DNA from: Tyto alba
Lineage: Eukaryota; Chordata; Aves; Strigiformes; Tytonidae
NCBI RefSeq assembly: GCF_018691265.1
Contig: NW_024881330.1
Span: forward strand, 18,310,886-18,374,885
DNA length: 64,000 nt
Reading direction: 5' to 3'
Positions 44,817-56,719 of the stretch are shown here, in pieces. A model generated the notes under the pieces. That model searched no databases. It was given only the letters and a program-made list of their open reading frames with translations, and was not told the DNA's origin. Within the stretch, counting starts at the first letter, position 1, and each line of letters begins with the position of its first letter. Position numbers and translations under genes: made by a program.

Positions 44817-45268
44817 TAGTAAAAATTTACAAAAAAAAATAGTTTGTCTTCTGAGTTGATTGTTCTGATTATTTTTGACATTGTTTTTGATGAAACCTTG
44901 GTGAAAGTAATTAATTTGACAAACATAAGCTTTTATACAACATTTAAATGGCAGACTGGTTAAAAAAAACAGCTATGACAGAATCAATGTGACTCTTGCC
45001 AGATGGATTAAAATTTTTTAATTCATATCTTCATATCTACAGTTACATTATGAGGCCTGTCAAACCCTACAAGAAATTTTTAATATAGTCCAGTAGTGAT
45101 CTGTTCTCAAAAAATCTTATCAATTTTCCAGAAGACAATGTGGAATCAGTGCTCGTATAATCTTGTCAATACACATACATTAGAGAATTGGCAAATACTT
45201 TGGAAAACATAGATAATAAACTGGAATTATGCCTATTGCATTCATTTTTATATTTCCACATATAAAGT
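44817..45268. other. Intergenic, no gene seen
   Basis: AT-rich spacer between the CAA tract and the LTR. Nothing is recognised. Confidence 0.55.
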
Positions 45269-46260
45269 TGCTGTGGTTTAGGCCAAGGGCAACTGAACAC
45301 CATGCAGCCACTAGCTCACTCTTTCCCCCTCAGAGATGGGGAGGAGAAAATAAAACAAAAGTCTCAGGAATGGTGAAAAGGACAGGAAGGGATGAGTCAC
45401 CAATTATGGTCAGGGGCAAAAGAAAGAGGTCTTAGGAAAAGAAAAAAGAACATCAGTTTGATTTCACCGCTACCACCACCACTTAATTTACCAATCAGAG
45501 TAAGACAGTGAGAAATACAACCATATCTTCTTTCTTCCTGGGCTCAGCTTTGCTCCCAAGTCTCTACTTCCTTCCCTGCAGTGGCACAGGGGGGAAGGGG
45601 ATAGGGGTTGCAGCCAGTTCATCACACATTTCTGCTGCTCCTTCCTCCTCAGGGAAGGTCTCCTCACACCTTTCCCCTGCTTCAGCTTGAGGTCCCTCTG
45701 CTATGAGACAGTCCTCCATGAACATCTCTGACATGAGTCCTTTCCATGGGCTGCAGTTCTTCACAAGCTGCTCCAGTGTGGATCTTTCCCACGGGCTGCA
45801 GTCCTCTCAGCAACAGACTGCTCCAGTGCAGATTTCCCTCGGAGTCTCAGCCTTCTTCAGGCACAGCCACCTGGTCCAACATGGGGTCCTCCACAAGATG
45901 TAGGTGGGCATCTGCTCCACTCGTAACTTCCATGGGCTGCAGGGGGACAATCTGCCCTCTCACCACAGGCTGCAGGGGAGTCTTTGTTCCACCACCACTA
46001 CCACCACCTCCTTCTCCTCCTCTTCTTCCTCCTCCTTTCTTCAATTGACCTTGGTGTTTGCATAGGCATTTTCCTCAAAACTCCCACTCCTCGTCTCAGG
46101 TTCTCCTTCTTAAATACGTTATTGCAGATGTGCAGCCAGTGATGTTAATTGGCTCATCCTTGGCCAGAGGCAGGTTCAACTTGGAGCTGGGGGAGGTTCT
46201 AGAAGTTTCTTACTGGATCTACCTCTGTAGCCCCTCCCCCACTATGAAAACCCCACAACA
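45269..46260 (-). mobile_element. Endogenous retrovirus LTR (solo), minus strand
   Basis: This LTR of about 1.0 kb has near-perfect inverted ends (TGCTGTGG on the left, CCACAACA on the right). Orientation comes from a minus-strand TATA-like site (complement of TTCTTAAATACG, near 46108-46119). The middle shares features with the LTR at 12967-14092: a GTTCATCACACATTTCTGCTG-like segment, and CTCCAGTG-type repeats at about 45770-45890 with CACGGGCTGCAG spacers. The left end resembles the LTR at 52892-53962. I read it as a related subfamily. No clean target-site duplication was found; ATAAA occurs close to both ends but not flush. Open frames at 45508-46048 are LTR artefacts. Confidence 0.85.
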
Positions 46261-47978
46261 CATAAACCCAAAATAAATGTGCATTATAGAGCAATTATTC
46301 TACAGTGATGGGAACCTGCATCTTGTAATCCTGAAAATAACTTTTGGTGTTGCTATATCAAAATGTATGAACATGAGTTCCTTTCTGTTGTACTGATGTG
46401 GCTCTATGAATTAACATAATGTGTAGATTTTTAGTACATTACTATAAAGCAGAAACAGTAGGAATTTTCTACACAAAAAAAATAATTTGACTACTGCTGG
46501 AATAGTGCATCATGTTATGATATCTGGATCTTCAACAAAGATTTGAAATCTATAAAAGAGAGCAGATAAACCTTTAAGGTTGATTCTATTATTTAGGACA
46601 AAAAAAAAAATCAGTTTCTTGTAATAATAACACAATGCAATAAGTTTAGTTCTTTAAGAAGTAAAGATTATGATTTAAAAGAGTCCTGACAGGAATTTTT
46701 TTATAGGATAAATATTTCTTAAGTCGTTCCAAAAAGGACATAAAAAAACTAAGTAGTAAAACACTGAAATAAGGGTTGTTCAGACTAGAGGATCCAAATT
46801 TTTGGTTGATAGTATTATTAGTGAACTAAATTATTTAGGTTATCTTTATATTCTCCATCATTTTTATTGTGTAACTTAACTCATATCTCTTAAAATATAT
46901 ATTGAACAAAGTGATGTAGAAATTGCTCAATATTTTTCTTCTATGTTAGCTATTAAAATAATTATCTGGTAAAATTCAATTAACCTTCTTACAGCATATT
47001 TCCTCTGAAGCAATACAGTGTGCAATAGGTAGAATGGATGCTGAAATCCTGTATGGATGTTGTGTATCAAAATATAGGTCATAATTATAGAGTTATATGT
47101 CAAATATTGTTTTGCTGGAAGGGAATGATGAAAATTTTTAGGAAAGGAAAAATATACCTTTCAGTGAAACCAAACCTGCTTGCACACTTTAGTGGTGACT
47201 GTGAGGCTTTAGTGCTTTTCACACTTTAACCTCAAAATACTGCACATTCAGGCTTTCACCCTGTGGTATCTTAGTCGTAGTTATATGATCTAACTACATT
47301 TAGACTGGGCGGTCTAAATGCTGTTAACTTTTGTTACTGAGTGCCGTAGCTTCTGTTGCTGAGCTTTCTTCCATGGCGGGGCATTTAGTACAGGTTATCA
47401 TGAGGTGAGGGTGTAAAATCAAAGCGGTAGTATACCTGCTAAGTTTGATCAGCAGAATGATCTTGATGCTGGAGAAAAGGAAATGAAAAACATTAAATAT
47501 TTTAAGAGATTATGACATGAAACCAAGGCAGTGAAAAAAACATAATGAAAGCATTTCTCTACTTGAGACACTGAAATGAAAATTACTTTTTTTCTGTTTT
47601 CAGTGCAATAACAGGTTGATATTAATTTTTTTTCCTGTAAATTTTGGAGAATGTATTGATTTTTTATAATAAAATTGAGAGCAACAAAATTATACTACTT
47701 TGAGTATATTTGGTTTGTGAAATGTTGCTCTGCTGAATATATGACTGTATGGGCAATCATAAAAAAGAAGATCCAGGGGCAAGGAAAGGTGGGCTGACCT
47801 GTCACTGCATATATTTGCATTTGATACCCATTCCACAGGGAAATATATGCTAACAGTTCACAGCCATTTCAAATATACAGTTCTGTCAGAACATCTGCTG
47901 AATTAAACTAATAATGGTTTTAACTGTCCTATTGGAAATCATTCTGGTTTGGTTTTTTTTTTACATTTTTACTAGGTG
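46261..47978. other. Intergenic, no gene seen
   Basis: AT-rich sequence with a short, less AT-rich patch near 47290-47420 (CTGGGCGGTC, CATGGCGGGGC). It has no reading frame or match I can name. No gene is supported. Confidence 0.5.
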
Positions 47979-47983
47979 GTATA
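47979..47983. repeat. Target-site duplication GTATA (left)
   Basis: The five bases directly before the LTR's TGTCCTGG end are GTATA. The same five bases follow its right end at 49057-49061. A 5-bp duplication is typical of several ERV classes, including ERVL-type. Confidence 0.85.
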
Positions 47984-48141
47984 TGTCCTGGGTTGAGTGA
48001 GTGGTAGGGTTATTTTTTTGGTGGCAGGGAAGGTGGCTATAGGGGTGGACCCCTGTGAGAAGTTTCTCAAAGCTCCCCCAGCTCCAAGTCAGCTCCACCT
48101 CTGCTCGAAAACCGAGCCAATCAACCGCGCCTCTGCGATGA

Positions 48142-48149
48142 TATATTTA
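48142..48149 (+). promoter_or_regulatory. LTR TATA box
   Basis: TATATTTA lies about 160 bp into the LTR, ahead of the AATAAA at 48867. It would be the core promoter element of the former provirus; present activity is unknown. Confidence 0.5.
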
Positions 48150-48866
48150 GAAGGGACGTGGTGATGAGCAGTGGGACTTGTGAGGAGGAGTTGTGGCAGC
48201 AGTGTGAACACCAAGGTCAGTGAAGTAACGGAGAAAGAAAGGATGGGGGAGGTGTGCCGGAGCAGAGACCCCCACTGTATCCTGTGGTAAGACATCAGGG
48301 TGACCCCCCCTGCCACCCATGAAGATCTATGGTGGAGTAGACTGATTTATGGCCTGTGGCTTTCACCTGGATAATCAAGGTGCTGTGCCCGAAGAAGGCT
48401 GGGGTCTTGTGGGAAAAGGTAGCCCCTGCTGCTGTAATTCAGCATTGGGAGGATTGCAGCATGCGGGGGTGTCCCACATCGGCGTAGCTTGGGAAGGTCT
48501 GCAGCCATGGGAGAGACTCCAGTTGGAGAAAGTTAGTGGCACATGATGGAGCAGTGTGGGGAACGCTGTGGCCCATGGGAGGAACTCATGTCGGAGAAAG
48601 TTTCTGGAGGACTGTCTCCTGTGAGAGGGGGACCATGATGGAGCAGAGGGAACAAGTTCTGGAAGCTACCCCCACTGAAGATGGAAGAAGCACAGCACTG
48701 ACTGCACCCCCCATTCCCTGCCCCTGAGGGGAGGAGGTAGAGATATCGGGAGCAGAACTGAGCCCGGGAAGAAGGGAGGGGTGGGGGGAAGGTGTTCTCA
48801 AGATTATTCTCAAGATGTGGCAATGCTTCTCATTGTCTTACTCTGTTAAGTGATGTTACTGTCTGT

Positions 48867-48872
48867 AATAAA
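48867..48872 (+). terminator. LTR polyadenylation signal AATAAA
   Basis: A canonical hexamer about 190 bp before the LTR end, followed by GTATGGGGTTTTTT, a GT/T-rich downstream element. Confidence 0.6.
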
Positions 48873-49056
48873 TGTATGGGGTTTTTTAATTCCCCTAATG
48901 AGTCTGCCTTTTGCTCTTGACCATAAAGAGTCATTTTTCGCCATCCCAGTCCTATCTTGAACCCCAAGCTTGTCTCTCTGTCCCTTATTGCCAGAAGAGA
49001 AGGGAGAGAGAGTGACTGCGTGGTGTTTGGCTGCTGACCAGGCCCAAACCACGACA

Positions 49057-49061
49057 GTATA
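49057..49061. repeat. Target-site duplication GTATA (right)
   Basis: Identical to the five bases at 47979-47983 on the other side of the LTR. Confidence 0.85.
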
Positions 49062-52000
49062 TCATAGTGTATCAAATCACAATGTAATTACTTATTTCAG
49101 AATAAGTAAGTGCTAAATTCCTACTGGAAATTTAAAGGATGTACATCTGTTTCCCAGTGGGATAAAAAATAATAATAAAAAAAAGCACTTATGTCACTGA
49201 GTATCTTTTCAAATAGCCCTTGAAAAAGAATTACTTGGACAAAATGCAGAAGCTATTCTGTCAAAGATTGTAGCATATTTGAGAATAAATTCTATAGCCA
49301 CCCAGTGTTTCTATGAGGAAGGGACAAAAGATGAGACCATTGGTGCTGTTTGTGTTTGTATGAGTGATAGTGAGAATTTTGATGTTGATCTGTATGGACA
49401 GCCATGTGTATTGTATACAAGATATGTATATATCATGCATGTGTGTATGTCTGGTTGTGTATGCATATTGGTATTACATTCTCCACTTCACTTCTGGCTG
49501 GACCTGGGACACAGAGCTGCAACAGCCTCACCTCCATTGGGCTACTGGATTCATTAACCCCTAACAATTGCAAATGTGATATCCTGACAAAATAGTCTAA
49601 AAAATAATAATACATTCTGAATACACCAAGGAAAAAGTACAAAAGACTTCTGCTTTCCCACATAAATATATTAAACATATTTTCAAAATTCCTAACATTA
49701 TGTATATCCCAATGCTCCTAACTTAGTCAATTTCTTTTCTTTCCTCTAGACAATTTAATTTTATTGTCCATTACTAATAGCTTTTTTTTTTTTTTTTTTT
49801 TTTGGTACGTATAGTTAATTTCTAGTTGCCAGTACAGTTTACTGGCAATAAATCTTTATTTGATAATAAAATTCCTGTTCTGGGAATTCAGGTCAATAAC
49901 GTTTGTTAAGACATTTTCTAAGGTCTTATCCACCTTGGAAAAGTGCTGTGCAGTTAAAATGTTACATAGCACGTCTACCTTGTGTTAACTCCAATTTATT
50001 TCCTATGTGATTTATTTTAGACTTTGGCTCTTATGGTTCTGGTTGGAGTGATCAAAGTCAAGACATAGCTTCTCTAGCTGTTTGGCTACTGCTATATACT
50101 GGAAGGTCCCCAATTTTCAGTACTGCCAAAATAAAAGAATATACAATAACTTAATCTACTTGAAGCAAAATAGCCAATTTGGCTTAAAATATCCTCTTAA
50201 TCTTCCATGCTTTGAAGGAATAGAAGGAGGCCCTCATTGCAACACCTATCAAACAAGAATGTCTCTTCTTTCTCTACTGTGTAATTTATTCTCAAGATTT
50301 GCCTAGTTAGTCACATAGGGTAAGGTACAGGGTGTAGGAGGGTTTTGGAAATTTAAACGCAGCAAACTGTAATAATGAAAACAGATAATTTGAGAAAATA
50401 TTTTTTTCTAACAACTTTAAAAATTTATTTTCCTTGGACAAAGATATAAGCAGCCAAAAAAATCAGTAAAAATGTACTCTAAGGGCCAGGATTAGCCCTT
50501 CTTTAAGGTACTATGTGATCTGTATGTAAAGAAGACTTATATGCAAAGTAGAAAAAGGAAAGGGGAAAAAAATGTTTTCCTGAGCTCCAGCAGTTGGGAA
50601 AACTAGTCACTGCTTGTAAAAGAAAGCATCTGTAATGCTAACTTGGGAAAAGGTACAATAAGAATTAGATGATTATAATAATGTTTGTTGACCAGGCTGA
50701 AATAATCCCTGCACTTGTGGTCAAGGAGTGAATAAAATACCCAACCTTGATTTGGATGCCAATCCTCCTCAGGCAAAAACACTACAAAGTCAGCTAAAAA
50801 AGGTACCCTGCTGGATTTAAGCACAGTAGGAAGTTTACTTAGCTTTTTTCAGCTAGAAGTCACTGTTCTGTACATCTCACGCATTACATTTGGCAACATT
50901 TATTCACAAATGAGGACTACAATACCAATAGTTTTAAATGGTTATTTAAAAATTCACATAATACAATTGTGTAATAACTTCTATACAGCTTTTTAATTTC
51001 CTCCTACCAATTGATGTGTCATTAACAGAAAATAACAATTTACTTTTTTTAGGCTTGTCCAACGGGCATAATCTTATTTGAAGTACCAAAGAAGAATCCA
51101 GTGTGACTTTACATGAATTTTCAGAAAAATACCTTTCAGAGTCTTCCCTACTCTGCTTCCAAAAGGGTCCACAGCCTATCCCTACCTCTTTACTGAGACT
51201 TTGAGGATGTTCTTATTTGAGAACTTTCTAGGTAGTAACATCACTGGTTAAGAAAATTAAACATTTCACCACAGCTCTGAAGCCTAATTTCATTGATGTT
51301 TTTTCCTTTCAGTGCGCACAAGGACAATCTCTGGATCAGCATAAGAGTGAGGACAATGTTGCTCAGGTTTAAAGGGATTTCAAATCATTTAACATTATGG
51401 ATATTGGAATATAATAATAAAAATTACCATTATTTTTTCTCCTTTGTTTTTACCATTCTTTTGTTGAATACAGCAAAATGACAGTGAAGATAGATTAAGC
51501 TAATAAATGCAAACATCATCCCCAGTTTATCTTCACTTATACCAGTTGACTATCAGAGCACTCAGTGATGCCTTTCTTACACTGGTAAATGAAAGACCTG
51601 TTTTCCTGAAAATGTGTGGTACTTACCAGTTCTATTACAAATCTCATGATTAGCTAAACAGCAAAGCTTAAGTATTTAAAAAAAAAAAAATCTATGTAAA
51701 TGGATTAATGAATTCTAAATTTATTATCTTCACCTACAATATTGGACTCTAGGTAGAATCTTCAAATGAATTCTCATTGAAATTTAATTTTTTGAAGACA
51801 GTGTACTCAAAGCCAGTCTCAAATTTCTATTTTTGACACATCCAAGCGTGGCAGATATAGAGTAGAACCATGATGTCACAGGCACAGTACAAAAGCCTAT
51901 GCACAGCCTCATACTGTGTTTTTTTTTCTTACATTCTACTCTTTATTTGGACATCTACACGACTACTGTATATTGTTTTCTTTATTGCCATAGAATTTAG

Positions 52001-52744
52001 AGTTATTTGTATCAGTTATTGTCCTTTGGCTGCCTTCTATCTAAAATATAAGCAGTTCTATAATTAGAGTACAATATGCTTCAACTTCATAAAGCCTCTG
52101 TCTATCAAAGTGTTAGCAGTTGAGTATGATAAAGAAAAATATTACTGTTTAAGCACTGAATATTTTATTAGTTCATTAGACATGTGTAATGCACATTTGA
52201 CAGATGATTTTTTAATATGCAAAAGAGCTATGTCATTAATTCTGCCATTTTCATTGTATACCTGATTGCCAGTGTAATGCAGGTAATCATGAGAAGAAAT
52301 ATAAAGGCACCTATCCACATAATACATAAGCTATTTGAATTAAGCTTAACCTTATCTCTGTTCTGCACTACTTATGAAGCTAGTGTGAATGTGAGGTGAG
52401 AGATCTTCATATCCACTGAAGAAGGTAGCAATCACTGCAGAGAATTTGAAATTATATTTGGTTACTGATGGTCCATAGCCCATTGAATTAATGTTAAAAA
52501 GCAATATATAAGGAATCTGTACATTACACCTACAAAATAACTCACACTGGAACTGAAGGCCAAGGTCTGTGCTTACACAGGGAGTCCAATGTAAGGCTTT
52601 TCAGGACAGTTAAGGACTATTGGTATACTTCCAGCCCTGACAGTACTTTTATGTAGTATTATAAGTGAAGGACAGTTTTTAATTCCTGACAGTAAACTGA
52701 GCGTTACTTGCACTGTTTTTCTGTAATGCTTTCTATGGAAATGT
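49062..52744. other. Intergenic, no gene seen
   Basis: AT-rich sequence with a T22 run at 49782-49803 and no recognisable gene or transposon. It lies between two LTR copies of the same family in opposite orientation. Confidence 0.55.
49782..49803. repeat. poly-T tract (T22)
   Basis: A homopolymer run in intergenic sequence. Confidence 0.9.
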
Positions 52745-52891
52745 ATAGAATCATACAATAATTTGGGGTGAGGTGGGCTACAGGAGTCCATTAGTCCTAC
52801 CTATTGCTCAAAGCAGGGTCAGCTATAAAGTTGGACCAGGTTTCTCAAGGCTGGAGAAGAGGCTCATATCCTCTCTGGTCAAGTTGTAGTA
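52745..52891 (-). mobile_element. CR1 LINE, 3' tail portion (split by LTR)
   Basis: On the + strand this starts TAGAATCATACAATAATTTG, the reverse complement of a CR1 tail. It runs through GCTCAAAGCAGGGTCAGCTA to CTCCAAGG/CCTCTCTGG-like landmarks and is then cut by the LTR at 52892. The element resumes at 53963 with the landmark expected next (TGATTGACTGTGCTCATTAC, matching the TGTTTGACC...CTCA segment of the family). The two parts are therefore one insertion. Confidence 0.85.
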
Positions 52892-53962
52892 TGTCATGGT
52901 TTAAGCCTTGTTGGCAGCCCAACACCACACAGCCACTCTCTCCCCCTTCTCTTCCAGCAATGAGAAGGGAGAGATGAGTGAGGCTTGGGGTTCGAGATAG
53001 GACCAGGAGGGATAAATCACCCATTATGGTCATGAGCGAAAGGCAGACTTGTTAGAGGAAGAAAAAAAAGAACATACATTTATTACAGACACTAACAACA
53101 CATAACAGAGTAGGACAGTGAGAAGCATTGCCACATCTTGAGAACACCTTCCCCCCACCCCTCCCTTCTTCCCGGGCTTAGCTCTGCTCCTGATATCTCT
53201 ACCTTCTCCCCCAGCAGTTCAGGGGCAGGGAATGAGGGACGTAGTCAGTGATGCCACTTCCTTTATCTTCAGTGGGGGGAGTTTCTGGAACTTCTTCCCC
53301 CTGCTCCATTGTGGTCCCCCTCTCACAGGAGACAGTCCTCCACAAATTTTCTCCGATGTGAGTCCCTCAAATGGGCTGCAGCATTTCCTTACACTGCTTC
53401 GGCATAGGACACCAACTTTCTCCAACTGGAGTCCCTCCCACGGCCTGCAGCCCTTCTTGAGCTGCTCTGGCATGGGACATCCCCACGTGTTGTAATCTTC
53501 CCAGTGCTGAACTACAACAGTGGGGGCTACCTTTTCCCACAGGATCCTGGCCTTCTTCAGGCACAGTCACCTTGATCATCAAGGAGAAACACAGGCCATA
53601 AATCAGTGTCTGCTCCACCGTAGATGTTCATGGGTGGCGGGGGGGTCACCCTGATGTCTCACCACAGGATACAGGGGGTTCTCTGTTCCAGCACACCTCC
53701 CCCCTCCTTTCTTCCTCCTTTCTTCCACTGACCTTGGTGTTCACACATCTGCTGCAACTCCTCCTCACAAGTCCAACTCCTCCTCACCACATCCCTTCTT
53801 AAATATATTATCACTGAGGCACATTTGATTGGCTCAGTTTTCGAACAGAAGTGGAGCTGACTTGGAGCTGGGGGAACTTTGAGAAGCTTCTCACAGGAGG
53901 CCACTCCTATAGCACCCTCCCTTGCTAGCAAAAAAACCCACCACTCACTCAAACCCAGGACA
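52892..53962 (-). mobile_element. Endogenous retrovirus LTR (solo), nested in CR1
   Basis: This solo LTR of 1,071 bp is read on the minus strand and belongs to the same family as the one at 47984-49056. On the + strand it begins TGTCATGGTTTAAGCC and ends CAAACCCAGGACA. Minus-strand landmarks are a TATA-like site (complement of TTCTTAAATATATTA, near 53798-53810) and AATAAA (complement of TTTATT, 53079-53084). The flanking pentamers are TAGTA on the left and TACTA on the right: a probable 5-bp target duplication with one substitution. It sits inside a CR1 copy and is therefore younger than it. Confidence 0.9.
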
Positions 53963-55590
53963 TACTAATGATTGACTGTGCTCATTACTCTAGAAGTTTT
54001 TCTAGTCAGTCTTTTTTTTAAAAAAAAAAAAAAAAAAAATATATATATATACCTATTGTGTCTGTCCTACCAGCAACCCCTGAAAAGATCTTGATCCTAT
54101 CTTGATGACCTCCCCAGAGGTGTTTACCAGCTTCTAGGACATTTTCCCATAGTCATCCCTTCTCCAGGCTGAATCATTCTCTCTTTACAAGGCAAGTGCC
54201 CTGACCAGCATAGTGGCTTTCCACTATACTTTCCCTTGATTATTGATTTCTTGCTGTTTGGGACCAAAAATCAGGCACAGTATTCTAGATGTAATCTAAT
54301 GAGAGCTGACTAAAGAAAAAAAAATAATTCCCCTTGATGTACTGGATGTGCTTCTGTTAATACAATACAGGAGGCTCTTGGCTCTGATGCCAGAGCATGC
54401 TGCTGGGTCATGATCAGCCTGCTGTTTGGCAAGATCCCTAGGGCCTTTTGAGCAGAGCTGCTTCCCAAGCCATCAGACCCTACCCTGTATTGTTGTCAGG
54501 GATTCTTTCTTACTAGGTACAGGACCTCCTATTAAAGATGTCCTATGGCTCCTGCTGATCCTTTAGTCCAGCCTGTCTAGATCCTCCTCGATGGCATCCT
54601 TGTCCTCAAAAGTAGTGACTGGTCCACCTATCAGCTTGGTGTCACCTGCAAACTTGATCAGGCACAGAGACACTCCTCCCAGACTTTTGTGAAGATGTTA
54701 AACAGAACTGGTCCCAGAACCCAGCTCTGTGTCACTCTTCTTGTTACCAGCATCCCGGTAGATTATGACCCATTGACCATTGCCCCTTGAGTCTAGTAGT
54801 CCAATTATTTTTTGATTTTTTTTTTATTGTATTTTTTCCTATCTGAGTGCCCATGCACCCAAACCACAACATCCTAACCTGGATACAAGAACGCTATTGG
54901 GACAGAGTGTCAATAACCTTCCTAAAGCCTATGAAAATGCCATCCAGTGCTCTCCTCTTATCTAGACATCCTGACATGCCATAGTAAACAATCAAGTTAC
55001 TCAGGGATGATTTGTTCTTGATAAACTCATACTGGCTATTCCCGATGAGCTTTTTCTTTTTCTAATGTCCAGAAATTACTTCCAAAAGGACACATTCCAT
55101 GATTTTCCCAGGGACTAAGGTGAGGCTGACCAGCCTGTAGTTCTCTAGATTGTCTTTTCAAGATTTTTAGAAGGTGGGTGCAACATTACCATTCCTCCAC
55201 TAATTAGAGATTTCCTTTCATGTACATAACTTTCCAAAATGACAGTTGCTTTGCAAGGACACTGGCTACTTCTCAGCACCCTTGGATATACGCTGTCCAT
55301 CCCAGGGACTTACATGGCTCAGGTACTCTGAAGTGATCCTTGACTCATCCCTCATCCAATCCTGGTAGGTTTCCTCCTTGAACCTTTCCTTTTATCACAG
55401 GAGCCAGAGGCTCCTTGTAAGCAGGATATCTTCCTTTGCCTCCCTTTTCTGAGACAAAGAACACATTCACTACCTCAGCCTTATCTGTCTCCAGCTTTAA
55501 TCTATCCTTCCAGTGCAGGCCAGAAAATACTTCTTTTAACACTGTGTTTTCACCAAATATTACAACTATACACTTTACCAACTTTTAAAA
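53963..55590 (-). mobile_element. CR1 LINE, reverse transcriptase portion (split by LTR)
   Basis: This minus-strand CR1 copy is decayed but recognisable over about 1.6 kb. On the minus strand the right end encodes a linker (KAEVVNVFFVSEKG near 55450). Reverse transcriptase landmarks follow: a SLVPGKIMECVLL-like segment near 55080-55120, a GSVLGPVLFNIFTK-like segment near 54680-54730, and a F.GDTKLIGG-like segment near 54625-54660. Next come the 3' coding part and UTR (CCTGGAGAAGGGATGAC at 54155). Frames are broken, so it is inactive. A T8-A20-(TA)6 tract lies inside at 54012-54051. The endonuclease domain is missing (5' truncation), and the right edge is approximate. Confidence 0.85.
54012..54051. 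repeat. T8-A20-(TA)6 simple repeat inside CR1
   Basis: A low-complexity tract that begins where the CR1 3' UTR would have a T-rich stretch (AGTTTTTCT). It probably expanded there after insertion. Confidence 0.85.
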
Positions 55591-56683
55591 TTATATGAAA
55601 ATTAATATTTTTTTATAATTCTAAAGTGAAAGCATTTTAGTCAAAATTTTCTGTATTAGCCTACTAGAATACTAATTAAAAAAAAAGTGGGGGCATTATG
55701 CAGATGTTATCAAAATGTATAAACTATGAAACTCAGGAAGCTTTCCAATAAGTGTTGACATTCATAAATTATACTTGAAGTAAAATGTCATTGTGGTTTT
55801 GGAAAGCCTATACTTAATAAAACATTGGTCAGCAGAAAGGTTTTCTCCCTGTGTGAAATGAGAGGATAACGGGTACGCATCATACAATTGTCATTTTTTC
55901 TTTAGAGGGAAGAGGAAAGCAGAGGGATTTGAAACCATACTCTTTTTTTAAAGGAAATGCCTCTTAAAGAATACAGAAAGTAATGGAGCTATTTCATGAA
56001 GATTAGACCAAGTTACTCCACTGTAGAAATTTGTCAATTATTATTGTTATTGGTAAAAATATATCATGTGTATCTTGATTTAATAGGGCTATCTCTACAC
56101 TGATCACTTTTCACTTTTTCAGTTCTGTTAAATTTAAAAGCCTGTTTACTTGCACAGAAAGTATATGACTGGATGTGTTCAAAATTTTCTTCTCAGCAAA
56201 TTTCTGTCCTGCTATTTTGTAGATATAATCAACTATAAATCTTTGTCTATAGATCTACTAAATGAGTAGAACCATAGAATTTCTCACATCTGTTTTATGA
56301 AAATTAAGACTGGAGAATGAATTCTTGTGCTAGCTGCAATTTATTAACTATTTTGTCATATGATAAAAGATTATTTCTTTAACATATCCTAGTGAATTGT
56401 TGCTCACTGATGCAATAAAATGGTGCTTTAAGATAAAGAAATTTACTTCAGAACTGAAGTGGTGTAATTGAGACAGGAAGCTATTAGGGCTCAGCTGATG
56501 GGCAATAGTTCATTAAGCCATAGTATCTCAATAGCTTTAGTTCATTTGATAATAAAATATCTGTAACCCTTGTTATGTTCATGCAAATTACAAATCAGTG
56601 GGTATAATTCTACGAAAATGTTCTTCAGTATTGTTTTTGTGATAGTAAGAAGTAAAGCTTCTTTTTTCTTTTTTTTTTTTCTT

Positions 56684-56719
<36 letters not shown>

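Larger units (their letters stand above)
47984..49056 (+). mobile_element. Endogenous retrovirus LTR (solo), plus strand
   Basis: This complete solo LTR of 1,073 bp begins TGTCCTGGGTTGAGTG and ends AAACCACGACA. It is flanked by perfect GTATA duplications, which implies insertion followed by LTR-LTR recombination. Sense landmarks appear in order: a TATA box (TATATTTAG, about 48142) and AATAAA at 48867-48872 followed by GT/T-rich sequence. The region between them is GC-richer, with repeated CATGGGAG/TGGAGCAG-type motifs. Its reverse complement aligns end to end, with scattered mismatches, with the LTR at 52892-53962. There are no viral genes. Open frames at 48349-48823 are by-products. Confidence 0.92.

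Noticed and set aside
45508..46048. Pro/Ser-rich open frames
   Set aside because: They are contained in the LTR at 45269-46260 and follow its pyrimidine-rich repeats.
48349..49075. Cluster of open frames on both strands
   Set aside because: All are within the solo LTR at 47984-49056; none shows a retroviral protein motif.
53219..53952. Open frames on both strands (up to 97 codons)
   Set aside because: They lie inside the LTR at 52892-53962 and mirror those of its sister copy.
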